Positions 24,779 through 36,715 of a stretch of 64,000 bases of DNA are shown one piece after another. The translations under genes were made by a program, and so were the position numbers. Source of the stretch: Tausonia pullulans (Eukaryota > Basidiomycota > Tremellomycetes > Cystofilobasidiales > Mrakiaceae); assembly GCA_951802195.1 (NCBI GenBank), contig OX637635.1, positions 736,982-800,981 of the forward strand. Reading direction: 5' to 3'. Position 1 is the stretch's first letter, and each line of letters begins with the position of its first letter. The notes beneath the pieces were generated by a model. That model was not told where the DNA came from, did no database searches, and worked only from the letters and a program-made list of their open reading frames with translations.

Positions 24779-27588
24779 ATGCAGACGACGATCCTTCCTA
24801 GGCTCCTTCGGGCCACGACCCACCACTTCATCCATCTCCCATCAACCACCACCCACATATTCACGGCCCCATCCATCCGCGTCATCTCTACCTCTTCCTT
24901 ACCCGTCATGACGACGTCTTCCTCCATCTCGACGCACCGCGAGTTCGTGCTCCCCTCCGGCCGCAAGTCGTCTATCGCGACGGGCCTCTTTATCAACGAC
25001 CAGTTCGTGCCCGCCCTGGGCGGGGAAACCTTCGAGTGCGTGTCTGCCGTCGCTCATATGCCTCTAGAGCACGCCCATCTGACTGCCCACGCGTCGTTGT
25101 CGCCCTCACCTTTCGGTCTCCCCCGACTTGTTGTCGCTCCCTCCTCGTCATTTATCCACCTTTCATTCACGACCCAACAGCACCCACTCCCCTCTTCCAC
25201 CCCACTCCCTCCTCTCCTCCATCTCAGCCGCCCAACCCGCGGACGTCGACCTCGCCGTCGAGCACGCCCGCAAGGCGTTCACGTCGACCTGGGGCCGGCA
25301 CGTCCCGGCCTCGGACCGGGGTCGCCTGCTAAACAAGCTCGCGGACCTCGTGGAGGAGAATCAGCAGGAGCTGGCGGAAATTGAGGCTTGGGACTCGGGC
25401 AAGCCGGTCAGGATCGTTAGGTGCATCGATGGGGAGAGGGCGAATGGAGACAGGGCGTCTCGACGCGTCGGCGGTACAACACCACTGACCTTTTGCTCGC
25501 TCACTTCGATGATCGCAGGGAGATGGACATTGCGGACGTCATTGGAACGATTCGTTACTACGCTGGTGAATACTCCAGTTCCTTCGAGCAAGTCGGAACC
25601 CCGCGCTGACCCGGTTGTTCGCCTGAATCCAGGCTGGTGAGAGATGGACATGTCTGACCAGCCGGTCACTCACTCGCTCGCCCGTCATGCTGAAGTGCGA
25701 TTTTCCTTTTTTTTCTTTTTCCCAGGGCCGACAAGAATCACGGCCAGCAGATCGAGACGACCGATATGACGAAACTTGCCTACACCCGGCACGAGCCCAT
25801 CGGCGTTTGGTGCGCGTAGAGCAAGCGCCATCCGACCAGCGAGCACCTCTCTGACATCCTGGTCCTTCTCCCAGCGGCCAGATCATCCCGTGGAACTACC
25901 CGCTCGGCATGCTCGCGTGGAAGATTGCCCCTGCCCTCGCTGTCGGATGCTGCGTCATTGTCAAACCGTGCGTGTTCCCCAGCGTGTGACCGATCGAGCG
26001 AGCCGTTGAGCTGACCCAATCGCTCGCAGATCTGAGCTCACTCCTCTCTCGATTCTCGTGGGTCCACTTATTTGTTCCCTTGTCCAAGACCACTCGATGA
26101 CGATTCTTCTTTCAGAAATTCTCCGAGCTCGTTGTTGCTGCTGGCTTCCCGACGGGCGTCTTCCAGGTCCTCCCAGGCCTCGGGGGCGTAACGGGCGAGG
26201 CCATCTCGTCTCACAAGGGAATAGACAAGGTCGGCTTGTTACACGAGATGCAGGGGGTAGCATGCCTTGACGTTCTCGCTCGCTTTTCAGATCGCCTTTA
26301 CGGGCAGCACCGTCACCGGTCGCAAAATGTCGGTCTGCGGCAGCCTCCGCCCGCAAGCCAGTCACTAACCACCGCCGTCTTGCAGCATGGAATCCGCCGC
26401 CAAGTCTAATCTCAAGCCCGTAACACTCGAGCTCGGAGGCAAGAGCCCGTGCATCATCTTTGAGAGCGCCGATCTTGAACAGGCGACCAACTGGGCGATG
26501 CTCGGGACGTTCTTCAACATGGGCGTGCGTCGGGACCTTGCTCTTTCTCAGTCTGGAATCTTGCAGCAGCTGACGTTGACCGCCTTTCCGTATCCAGCAA
26601 GACTGCGTGCGTTGTCGCTCGTGTCCCCCCTCGGTGCCTCACTTCTAGCTGACTATGTGTTGCTCTCCCCTACAGACCTGCAACTCGCGCGTGTTCATCC
26701 AGGCCTCGGTTTATGATAAGGTCCTCGAGCTCCTCGTGGCCAAGTCGAAGCTCCAAAAGATCGGCGACCCAAACGAGGAGGAGACTGTCCACGGCCCGCT
26801 CGTCTCCAAGGCGCAGTATGAGAAAGTCCTTGGCTTCATCGAGAGCGGCAAGCAGGAGGGGGCGAAGGTCGTTGCTGGAGGGGGGAGCTGGCGGGAGGAC
26901 GGGTGGTGGGTGACGCCGACGAGTTAGTGGGAGAATTACACTAGCTGTTGAGACGGAAGCAGCTGACACGCGCGCTGTCCTCAGTCTTTGCCGATTGCAA
27001 GCCCGGCATGAAGATTGTCGAGGAGGAAATATTTGGACCTGTGATGGCTGTCCAGAAGTTTGAAACGGAGGAAGAGGTTCTCGAGCTCGCCAACAACGTG
27101 TCCTACGGTGCGCTGGCATCTGCCCTCGTTTGTGAATCGTTGACTGACTCATCCCCTCTCCCTCTCAGGGCTTGCTGCGGGTCTCTTTTCCAAGGACATC
27201 AATCAGTGCCTCCGTGTCTCGTCGGCGCTCGAAGCGGGCACCGTCTGGGTCAACCAGACGAATAGTGGGTGGTCTCCCCCTCGCTGTCCCCCTCGTGAGA
27301 CCTCGTGCGCTGACTTGAACCCTTTCAGTCCTGAGCCCACAGACGCCGTTCGGTGAGCCAGCCCGCCCGAATCTTCTTTCATCTCTTCTGACCTTACTCC
27401 TCTTCAGGCGGCAAGAAGCAATCTGGCATCGGTCGGGAACTGGGCTCGTACGCGCTCGCGCAGTACACGGTGAATCCTGCGCGCTTGGGTCGCAGCATCC
27501 TTCCTCCGGCTGATCTCCCCGTTGCCCTTCTCCAGAGCGTCAAGGCCGTGTCGATCAACTTTGGCGAATCGTTCGACTGGCCGATCTG
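24779..27588 (+). CDS. NAD(P)-dependent aldehyde dehydrogenase (ALDH family) with predicted mitochondrial presequence
   Basis: Oxidises aldehydes to carboxylic acids. From the first ATG the leader [20 protein letters not shown] and the next 25 residues contain Arg/His but no acidic residue, a good mitochondrial presequence; a second in-frame ATG at 24908 would give a cytosolic form starting [14 protein letters not shown]. About fourteen exons read [66 protein letters not shown] (general base Glu) and [20 protein letters not shown]. The end is [16 protein letters not shown] and [11 protein letters not shown], stop 27586-27588. The catalytic Cys lies in a 9-nt micro-exon (26598-26606, Q-D-C) between FFNMG and TCNSRVFIQ. 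Other tiny exons encode SELTPLSIL and VLSPQTPFG. Confidence 0.88.
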
Positions 27589-27987
27589 AGGGGCTGTGTT
27601 GTGGCGTTCTATGAGATGTCGGCTTGGCAGGCATGTGCGCGCATGAGAGGTTCGGAGCATGCGCAACGGGCGACGATCGATTTAAGCGGCGGGCCGGCGG
27701 GCGCCGACGAGGAGCAAGGGGGGGACTTCGAAAGTGCTTGGGTCTTCTCCCTCGTCTTGGGCCGCCAACCCCCATCATCTTGGGTCTGCCTGTCCTTCTT
27801 GGTGTTCCTCCCGTGCTCTTGCTGCAAGCCAGACGTCCTCGCCCATCTCTCCACGCTCCGTCCCACGCACTTGGCTGCCGCCGTCGTCGCGACTCGCCCT
27901 TCCTACGCCGCTCGCGCGTTCTCGCTTCCAACCCCGGGTTTCGATTTCCTCTTCGTCTCCTCGTCCGTCTCGTTCCTCCCCGCCAAC

Positions 27988-29914
27988 ATGGCGCGATTCT
28001 TCTCGGCCCATCTCGCCTCGTTTGCCCTCCTTGCGCTTGCCCTTTTTGTCAGCGGGTCTGAAGCCCAGCGGGACGACTGCCCCAGCAAGGACATCCAGCT
28101 GGTGCGCGGAGGATCGGCAGGCTCCGAAGGGTGTGCTTTCTCGCTGACAGACTTCCTCTTCTCCTCCGTTCTTTGCTCGTCACAGAACAACCCTCGGCAG
28201 GATGTACGTTTCAGTCTCTTTCTTCTGGATGGGATTCGGACAGTGTCCTGGCGAGGGGAGACAGCACGTTGGTATCTCGCCCGCTCGCCGAGCGCGCATG
28301 GGTTGTCTTCCCCTGGCTGGGTGGCCTCGGTGTCCGCGGAACCCAGGCTCCGGGCTCATCCCACTTGTGTGTCCAATCAATCCATGGGGCTGACTCGCCC
28401 CACTCCGGCCGCTGTTGTTTCAGTGGTGCAACCCGATCCGATGTGCGTGCTGTCGCTTCCTCACGTCTCCGATGCTTCACCGAACTGACCGGTCGCCTGG
28501 ATCGCTACTCAGACCTCCCGTCAATCCCGCTCGCTGTCGTCGCGGGCACGCTCTATGCCCTCACGGGCTTTAGTCTGCTCTTCCTCATGTTCCGATTCGG
28601 GCAGAAGTGGACTCTTACGTGGGTCGATTAACCCTGGCCTTGTCCGAGTCTGACTCTGACCCGCTCTCCCCCCTTTCCCTCGTCAGCCTGAGCATTGGCG
28701 CGCTTTGCTACAGCTTCGGCATGTTCATCCGGCTGCTCTTCCGTCAGAACACACACGCCTCGGGTGTCTACATCGTACTCTATCTCTTCACGACGCTTGC
28801 GCCTTGCGCCTTTCTGGCCGGAGACTACGTTTTGCTTGGCCGCATCGTTCGCCACATCGGCATGGACAAGCACCTCCTCATGTACGCTTAGTTTATACAG
28901 GACGAGAGAGAGCACTTGCTAACGCTCTCCACTCACTCCAGCAACGCGCGCAAGACCACCACCATCTTTGTCGTGTCCGGTGAGTAAGCTGAGACTTTGT
29001 CCTGGACGATATGATTTTGACCCATATCTGCTTCAAGATGTCTGCACCTTTCTCATTCAGGCAGCTGGAGGAGGGCTCTCCACCGCCAAGAGCAGCGCGA
29101 ATCTGCCCAAGATCGGATCCGACAGTGCGCGCGGTGCCCCTCTCCCTTCATCTGTCTCCGCCTGGCAACTGACCCTCCCTCATAGTCTTCCTCGCTGGAA
29201 TCGCCCTCCAGATGGCCTCCTTCCTCATCTTTACCATCATCGCCCTCCACTTTGGCTACAGTGCGTCCTCTGCGTTGCCCCTGGCTTATGCAACGCCTGA
29301 CGACGCTCGCCCCATGTAGAGATCCGCAAGCACGAGCCCCAGCTTTGGTACAAGTCCCAGGCCCAGTCTCCAGAGGACGTAAAATGGCGCTCGCTATACT
29401 TTGCGATGCTTTGGACCTGCATTGGCTTTTTGGTCCGTCTGGTGCTTGAAACTCTCTCCTTCTGCGCTCATCGCCACCTTCCTCGCAGGTTCGATCCTTC
29501 TTCCGCACCGTTGAGCTCTCCCAGGGCTACGTCGGATACCTTGCCACGCACGAGGGTAAGCTGGTGCCTTCTCTTGCGGGCCCACGTTGCTTTTTCTGAC
29601 CGTCTCAACTGTTTGCAGCATACATCTTTGGTCTCGACACTCTTCCTCTGTTTGTGGCTATTGTGATCTACATCCCCTGTCCGTCGTCGTCCCTCCCGTC
29701 GCTGGCCCAGTCCCTCTGACTGACTGCGCGTACTCCCTTCCTAGTCTACCCCGGCCGATATCTCCGCCCCAACACCGCCGGCGCGCACGAACATGCCTAC
29801 GATGCTCAAGGAAACCTTAAGCTCGCGGCCACCCCGGACTCAGATCTGCCTATCATCGAGGAGAAGCCGAAGAGGAGTTGGCGAAGACCGTTATACCGGA
29901 AGGCGCCGGTGTGA
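27988..29914 (+). CDS. RTA1-like seven-helix membrane protein with N-terminal signal sequence
   Basis: RTA1-family proteins are fungal seven-helix proteins linked to lipid movement and resistance to toxic compounds. Here MARFFSAHLASFALLALALF looks like a signal peptide (Ala-Gln cleavage region), followed by a short luminal stretch with NNPRQDWCNPIRY built from small exons. Helices follow: LAVVAGTLYALTGFSLLFLM, LSIGALCYSFGMFIRLLF, FLAGDYVLLGRIVRHIG, VVSDVCTFLIQAAGGGLS (family-typical motif before the third helix), ALQMASFLIFTIIALHFGY, SLYFAMLWTCIGFLVR and LDTLPLFVAIVIYI. The loop FRTVELSQGYVGYLATHEA is the RTA1 signature (VRSFFRTVELSQG). The C-terminal tail is hydrophilic. About nine exons; stop 29912-29914. 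Confidence 0.82.
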
Positions 29915-30456
29915 AAGGGAGAGATTTCATCTTGGTTCACTTGAGCATACTTCCCAGCCGTGTTCTCAGTCTGGGAGACGTTTGGAAATTGGCAGCCGGT
30001 AGCAATCTTGTCTGGGGCTCGCATGAGGCAGGCGCTGTCTTGTCAGGATCTCGCGGGTATGTCGCTCTGAGGGACTTGAATACTTCCGAGCCTGCGACCT
30101 TCTCACGCGCTGGCGCCCCGCGGTTGCTAAAGGATTGGACGGGCGCGGGAAGTGATTCCGACAAGGTCATTATCATCAAGCGGACCAAGGACGTCGTCGG
30201 TTAGGACGTGCTGGGTGAGAGGCCGAGACTTGTGAAAGATGAGAAGCAAGAGCGTGAGGCCAAGGGGAGGAGGAAAGCAGTGAACGCCATCGTTAGCCGT
30301 CAAGAGGTCCTTGGCGAATATGATGAGTTCTTTGAACCCTCGCAGCTGACCAGGGTTGACGGCACGAGCATCACGACGGCTCACGACGGCGCGTCAAGAA
30401 TGACCGTCGCTGTCATTACCGAGCGTCTCCCCATTCCAATCAAGATGGTCTAGTCA
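29915..30456 (+). pseudogene. Unrecognised open stretch split by one stop codon
   Basis: Directly after the RTA1-like gene a reading frame runs from 29878 to 30453 and is interrupted only by TAG at 30202-30204. The first part reads VWKLAAGSNLVWGSHEAGAV and KDWTGAGSDSDKVIIIKRTK, the second VNAIVSRQEVLGEYDEFFEP. No intron consensus bridges the stop convincingly. I do not recognise it; it could be a decayed gene or chance coding bias. Confidence 0.3.
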
Positions 30457-30596
30457 TCGCCCCCTACTCCTTCTGCCACCACCATCGCATCCACTCCTGC
30501 CCTCCTGCCTCCCTTAAAAAACACACACTGGCTTCTGAAATACCCTTTATCCCATCCACCCCACCGTTCCACTCATCGCCGCTCCTTCACCGCCTT

Positions 30597-30990
30597 GTTA
30601 GGATCGGCCCAAGAGCCGAGGCCGAGAGGATGGATGGGTGAGGAAAGGAACGTCCGTAGAGAAGAGGACCTGAAGTGGTAGGGGTGGCACGGCACACTTC
30701 CAGGTTTAAACAGATTTTTTGAGTCCAGATGACAATCAGAGTGTAAAGCAAATGTTGCGATGAATTGAGCGTTTGATGGACGAGGGGTGAGAACAATCGA
30801 GGGAATGAAAAGGATAAGATAACAAGGCGGTATGACAGGATGGAACAAGAAGTAGAAGGATGAGAGACCAAAAGGAAGCAAAGGGAATGCTGAGCAAGAA
30901 AGGAAGCAAGAGGCTGCGCAGGCGAACCGTGCAGAACACCCGAAGCGTGTCGAGTTAAAAAGCCAAGGTCGGAGGGGCCGGAGCGCAGTC
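30597..30990 (+). repeat. Dispersed repeat copy A (TGTTAGGAT...; plus orientation)
   Basis: Begins TGTTAGGATCGGCCCAAGAG and shares with the other copies the internal blocks GTGGCACG, CAGATTTTTTGAGTCCAGAT, GACAATCAGAGTGTA, GATGAATTGAGCG, GGACGAGG and GCTGAGCAAGAAAGGAAG. The right end is eroded: the usual ATCCTGACA is not found before about 31000. I use plus for the orientation that starts TGTYAGGAT with GGCCCAAGGG. Confidence 0.78.
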
Positions 30991-30999
30991 CCCCCCCGC

Positions 31000-32082
31000 A
31001 ATTGGCCAGGCGCAGAACCGAGCTTCGAGTCCGCGAGCTTGACACCATTGCCGTTAGCTAATCAGAACCAACTTTTGCAGAGGAAAGCCACGCCCGTCCC
31101 CCTCTTTTTTGGTGTTTCAATCGCCGAGGAGGGCCACCAAGGACATTCTATATAGCTCATCTAGGAGGATGAGCGTGGCAAGAGGATTTGGCGCGCGCAT
31201 ACCCACCCTTGATCATTCGGATCTTCAAACTCATCGGCACGTTAGAACTTGGTGGAACAACCGATATACATCCTTCTACCTGGCCAGCTTTGTCATTTTG
31301 ATCATGTCGCTCGCTCCCCAACACTTGTTGTGGCTCGGGGAACTACGCTCTGGTCGACTCGAATGGGCTTAGACCGACCCAATAACTGATGACATCCCTC
31401 TTATTTCGCTTTCTCAGCGCCTGTAAGGCCTCCTCCTCCCTGCCCCCCTCCTCTACTTCCCAAGGCCGTGACGACAACAACTCGAGCTTGGCATCTTACT
31501 AGCTCGGCGAATTTCAACATTGTCTACTGGTCCGACTTTTGTCCGGTCTTTCCAGTCTTCCCGAATGCTGTCTGTAACCGGTAGCGCGGTGGAAAGTAAC
31601 CGGCCCGAGGTCCGAAGCTGTCGTATCAGCCCTCGGTCCCATCGGCCACCTACGCATCTGACAGGGTTTTGCTCAATGAAGCTAAGAATACGATCTCCGA
31701 TTTCTCAGTCCTCTCAACGACCTGTGCTTCTGACGTAGGTTGCTCCAACAAAGCGAAAATTGGTCAATCTCATCAACTTTAGTAGTCATCGAGAGAAGCG
31801 CAGACCACATTCCTGGCGGGGGACCCGGTTTGTATTTGCCCTGTCCACTTTGATGCTTTATTTCTGCGCGCCTCCTTCTTTCCAGTGTTTTTCATCGGTC
31901 CCTCCTTGGTCTGAGGACCGGCGAAAAGAGGACTTGCTGACGTATCTCTGGAAGTAAACAACGTCGGTGAATTCGAGATTTGACGCTCGCCCTCAAAAGG
32001 CAGGTCTACACTCGAATGTCTTCCAACACCAACATCATATTGGGTTTCTTGCAACTTCTCTCCTTCCACTCATCCTCCTTCC
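31000..32082. other. Intergenic region upstream of the GH3 glucosidase
   Basis: About 1.1 kb with no supported gene. It contains CGG-type triplets (for example near 31600, CCGGCCCGAGG) and AT-rich patches close to the GH3 start that could be core promoter. Short ORFs here lack homology or coding bias I can recognise. Confidence 0.35.
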
Positions 32083-35000
32083 ATGATATTTTCACCTTTC
32101 CTCATCGTTGCCTACGCGACTCTCCTCTCCCAGTCGGCAGAGGCCGCTCGCAGTCCGTACCAGCCCCGGCGCAACGTCCTTGGACGGCAGACAAATGCTG
32201 GCGACTCATCGTCCTCGAAATCCGGCTTCGTCGATCCTCATCGAGCTCCCGACATCCCTGCCAACTTCACCTCGCCTATCGCCAACGGTGGTATCGCCTG
32301 GGCTGATGCCTTTGCTAAGGCCCAGGAGATTGTCGGGCAAATGACTATTGAGGAGAAGGTCAACGTGACCTCTGGGTTCGTCTCATCCCACCCAGTCGTT
32401 CTCCGTTTCGATTGACAGTCTTTATGGCTGACTGTGTTGGGCCTCGATTACCAGTGTCGATGGACCTTGCGTCGGAAACACTGGTAGCGCCCTTCGCCTC
32501 GGCATTCCCTCGTTCTGTCTTGAAGAGTGAGTCGCATGTTCAGAATGTCGGCCGATCGATCTGCGGGCGGCCTTTGACTCCATGTTGTCCTGCAACCAAT
32601 GCCTTCCCCTCCCAGCGGACGTGAGTGCATTTATATTCCCCTCCCTAGTGGTTACCACAGTCCACGAAAGGCATCTAGCGAGGAGTAACGCACGCTCGAG
32701 TGTTTGCCGTCCAAGTGCTTATTCCACATCTCCATTCTTCTTCCCTGGTCATTGCCTCCCCTCGCCATCAATACAGCTCAAGGAGCTCGTCCTGTGGACT
32801 TCGTCAGCCAGTTTTCTGCTGGAGTTTCTGTCGCAGCCACCTGGGATCACGACCATTTCTATCACAGGGCTAAGGAGATGGGAGATGAATTCCGAGGCAA
32901 GGGTGCCCACATCTTCCTCGGCCCCGTCACCGGCGGTCCGCTCGGCCGCAGCCCGCTCTCGGGTCGCAACTGGGAGGGTGAGTCCTCGTTGGGTCCCACT
33001 TTCATTCCTTACTTGCTCAATCTGGCATGCTTGATTCTAATCTCGATCCTCAGGCTTCTCCCCGGACAACTACCTTAACGGAGTCGCCTCCAAGCTCTCC
33101 GTCTACGGAGCACAGGACGCCGGTGTCGTCGCCACCTCGAAACACTTCATCGCATACGAGCAGGAAACCTGGCGCACTCAGAACCGTCCGGTAATCACGA
33201 ACGAAACGAAAAGGTTCCAGCAGGTCGACTCTGTCGTCGACGACAAGACTGTGGGTGTCGGAGACACTGCAGAATGCTTCTGCTGCTCGGCTGGGTACTG
33301 ACTCGAGATTCGATCGTGGTCGGAAATAGCTTCACGAGCTCTACCTCACCTCTTTCGCTGAGGCCGTCCGCTCCGGAACGGGCTCTGTCATGTCGGCCTA
33401 CCAGTCCTTCAACGGCGTACACTCGGCCGAGAATGACATCCTCCTCAACAAGCATCTCAAGGGGGAACTCAACTTCCAGGGGCACGTAATGTCGGACTGG
33501 GGAGGAATGTGAGTAGTGTTTGCGAGCGAGCGAGCCAGGATATCCTCTTGAGAGATCAGAATCAAAACTGACAGCGCTTTCGGATTCATTATTAGGTGGA
33601 ACACCGAGCGATCTGCTATGTACGGTAACGACATGTCCATGCCCGGAGTCGGAATGAACGGAATTTTTGGCAAGTACTTTAAGTACGTACATATTTACCC
33701 CGAGCTTGTGAGACGGGACTTTACTGACAACGACGCGGATCTGATGATCTTTTTAGTCAGGAGCTCCTTGACGCTTTCGCCACAAGCACCGTCACTGAGA
33801 TGCGCCTCAACGACATGGTCGCTCGTATTCTCACTCCTTACTTCGCCCTCGGTCAGGACAAGGACTTCCCACCTGTCAACTTCAATGGAAACGAGCCGCT
33901 CGACCCCTCTAACCAACACGTCGACGTCCAGGGCAACCACAAGGATCTGATTCTCAGGATCGGCGAGGAGTCGGTCACGTGCGTGTCTCAAACAGTTCGC
34001 AAGCGATCCCCAAGCTGAACTGAGTGTCGTATATGAAGTCTTCTCAAGAACACTAACGGCAAGCGCGGTCTCCCTTTTGGAGGACGTGACGAGGTTATCT
34101 CCATTGGTGTGTTCGGTCAGGACGCAGGCCCAAATCCTCAGGGCATCCGCGGTTGCGGCACACTCGCAAACTGTGTCAACAACGCGAGCGACCCCGATGA
34201 GCGCCCGTACTGGAATGGTGCGTTTCTTTTCGTTTCTGAAAATACTGCTTGCGAAAATTCTTGGGCTGACATGGCGGGCCTTTGCTATCTGCCATCTCTC
34301 ATCAGGAACCGCGACTTCTGGCGGAGGCTCCGGCACCGCCTGGGCTCCCTACATCATCACTCCTCTCGACGGCATCACTGCCCGCGCCGTCAAGAACAGC
34401 CAGCGGGTCGACTTCGCTCTCGAAGACGAGCCCATCAATCAGATGTGAGATTCATTAGCAGACTGACTCGTGAAGTGCTCGGCTGACTCGTGGCTCCTTT
34501 GCAGCAGCACCACCGCTGTCGCCACCTCTGTCGACAAGGCGGTCGTCTTTGTGACAGCGTACCAGACTGAGGGCTTTGACCGCGTCGACCTCAAGCTTGA
34601 TCACAACGGAGATGACCTCATCAAGCTCGTCGCCTCGCAGAACTCGGACGTTACGGTCGTCATCCACTCTGGCCAGCAGGTTGACATGGAGGCCTGGGTC
34701 GAGCACCCGAACGTTACTGCCATCGTCTTCGCCTACTACCCAGGTCAGGAGAGCGGCAATGCTATTGCCTCTGTCCTATTTGGCGATGTCTCACCCTCCG
34801 GCAAGCTTCCCTTCACCAACGCAAAGCTCCTGTCAGACTACCCGGGAGGAGCCGAGGGTATCATCACCGCCGATGTCTTTGAGCCCGTCGCCAACTTTAC
34901 CGAGGGCGTCTTTGTCGACTACAAGGTGTGTGGAGGCCGGGCACTCCCCGATTAAAGTCTCATGGACCTGACAGGTGCTCACGTTTCTCCTCTCTCCTGT

Positions 35001-35631
35001 ATAGTGGTTCGACGCCAAGAACATCGAGCCTCGCTTCCCCTTTGGACACGGTCTTAGGTATGCACAGCTGGAGTCCCTCGCATCGGGTCCCATCGCTGAC
35101 AATGTCACCTTACCCAGCTATTCGACCTTCGAATACTCCGACATTACTATTGAGTCGACCCCGAAGCCGGACACGGACTTCATCCAGAAAACCAACGAGC
35201 CTTTCGATGGCCAGGGTGACCTCTACGATATCATCTACACCGCTGGCGTCACTGTCAAAAACACTGGATCCCGCGAGGCTGCTGAAGTCGCTCAGATGGT
35301 GAGTGGTCGAAGGAGAAAGAGGGAGGGAGGGAGGAACTGAAGGGATCGATCAGTTTACTGACCTGCTCAACCCACTCACTCGTTCTTCCAGTATCTCACC
35401 TTCCCCGACTCAGAATCCGACCAGCCTCCTCGCCTCCTCCGCGGCTTCTGCAAGGAGAAGTACGCCGCCGGCGAGTCTCAAATGCTCACATTCCCCCTTC
35501 GAGCCAAGGACATGGCCGTCTGGTCCGTCGAGAAGCAGACCTGGTACATTCCTGCAGGAGAGTTCAAGTTCTCCATCGGCTCCTCGTCGCGTAATCTCCC
35601 TCTCTCGACGACGCTCACGGTTGGTTTTTAG
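32083..35631 (+). CDS. Secreted glycoside hydrolase family 3 beta-glucosidase
   Basis: Hydrolyses terminal beta-glucosyl residues, for example from cellobiose. The start MIFSPFLIVAYATLLSQSAE is a signal peptide. Exons give NGGIAWADAFAKAQEIVGQM with TIEEKVNVTSG; VDGPCVGNTGSALRLGIPSF; WDHDHFYHRAKEMGDEFRGK; then the substrate-binding segment GPVTGGPLGRSPLSGRNWEG and VVATSKHFIAYEQETWR. The nucleophile Asp sits in GHVMSDWGGMW (near 33490). The second domain and fibronectin-III-like C-terminus follow: LLKNTNGKRGLPF, PYWNGTATSGGGSGTAW, YYPGQESGNAIASVLFGDV, FPFGHGLSYSTF, GSREAAEVAQMYLTFP, ending LPLSTTLTVGF (stop 35629-35631). All family landmarks are intact. A damaged partial copy lies at 50538-50995 on the other strand. 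Confidence 0.9.
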
Positions 35632-35772
35632 AGTGCGTCCTCGTTCATGGACTTCCCTAATCAACTGTTCAGGCAGTCCTACCCTCACTTGTTATGTCCT
35701 TTGCTCTCAATATACAAATGGGCTTTTTCTATATATATCACTGCTTCCTCATCCAATCTGTCTCCGGTCGCC

Positions 35773-36715
35773 TGCTAGAATCTCGCGGACTGGCCATTTT
35801 GGCTTTGTGGATGTCTGGCCTCTTCCGGGCCTGCGCTCCGGCGCCTGCGACATTGTCTTTTCACTCGCCGCTTCGGGTGTTCTGCACGGCTTGTCAGCGT
35901 ACCCTCTTCCTTGCTTGCTCCAGCATTCCCTCTTCTTAGTTCCCCCTTTAGTCACCTCGCCGCATGCTTCTTGCTCTGTTATCCCTCCCCTTCCTCTCAT
36001 TTGTCATTTGCCCCACACTCTTGCTCTCTCATCCTTTCCTTTCTCGTCCCATCATGCCACATATTCCATTGAGATCTCATCCTTCTCATCCCCTCTGTTG
36101 TTCTCACCCGTGGTTATGAACCTCCAAGTTCAGCGTAGATTTTATTGTGCACTTGTTTATCGTTTGCATTCGGTAGACCTGTCCAAGACCTTGAAGCGAT
36201 CCCGTGCCACCTCCACCACTCGTGTCAGATCTCCCAGTTCTTCCTGGGATCACTATCTCGGTCCTGCACCTGGCCAACTCGGCATCTGTGTAGCCTCTCT
36301 CCCTCTCTCTCTCTCTCTCTCTCAGCATTTCCATTTCGTCGTTTCCTATTTTGTTTCATCACTTACACATTCCTTGTTCTCGGATCCTTCCCACCCCCCT
36401 TGTTCTCGGCCCCTTCCCTAAAACGCGCAATCCATCGTACCATCTGTTCTGCACTCTGACTATCATCTGGATTTGACCAACTTGTCCAAGACCTCGAAGC
36501 GAGCCTGTGTCACTGCCAGCACTTCAGTCTACTACTCTCCACCTACGCCCCTCTCATGCATCCTCTGCAGCCTTGGCCCTTGGGCCAATCCTAACTCAGC
36601 CTCTCCAACCCTCGACTATAGGACCAAGCCTATCAACTCAAGTTTCATTCCCCTACTCACGCTACTCCTCACCCTTGTTTATCAGCTCTCAATCCTTGGG
36701 CCAATTCTAGAGTAC
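35773..36715 (-). repeat. Dispersed repeat copy B, interrupted by a second copy
   Basis: Minus orientation. The first part (35773-36222) and the last part (about 36637-36713) together match the reverse complement of copy C: for example CAAGTTCAGCGTAGATTTTA, GCATTCGGTAGACCTGTCCA and, after the interruption, AACTCAAGTTTCA and CACGCTACTCCTCACCC. Between them lies a complete second copy (36223-36596). It starts about 140 bp downstream of the GH3 stop. Confidence 0.8.
36223..36596 (-). repeat. Dispersed repeat copy B2 nested inside copy B
   Basis: Starts TGTCAGATCTCCCAG and ends GGGCCAATCCTAAC, the two termini of the family, and carries the internal block GTTCTGCACTCTGACTATCA and CAAGACCTCGAAGCGAGCC. 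A CT dinucleotide run (about 36297-36323) lies within it. It breaks copy B between CTCCACCACTC and AACTCAAGTTTCA; about 35 bp of unexplained sequence follow before copy B resumes. Confidence 0.78.

Noticed and set aside
24363-24911. 182-codon ORF after SCH9
   Set aside because: It reads through a CT-rich 3' flank and a 22-C run and overlaps the ALDH leader in another frame; composition explains it.
30573-31048. Minus-strand ORFs of 140-150 codons in repeat copy A
   Set aside because: They are translations of the dispersed repeat; similar short ORFs appear in the other copies without conserved protein sequence.
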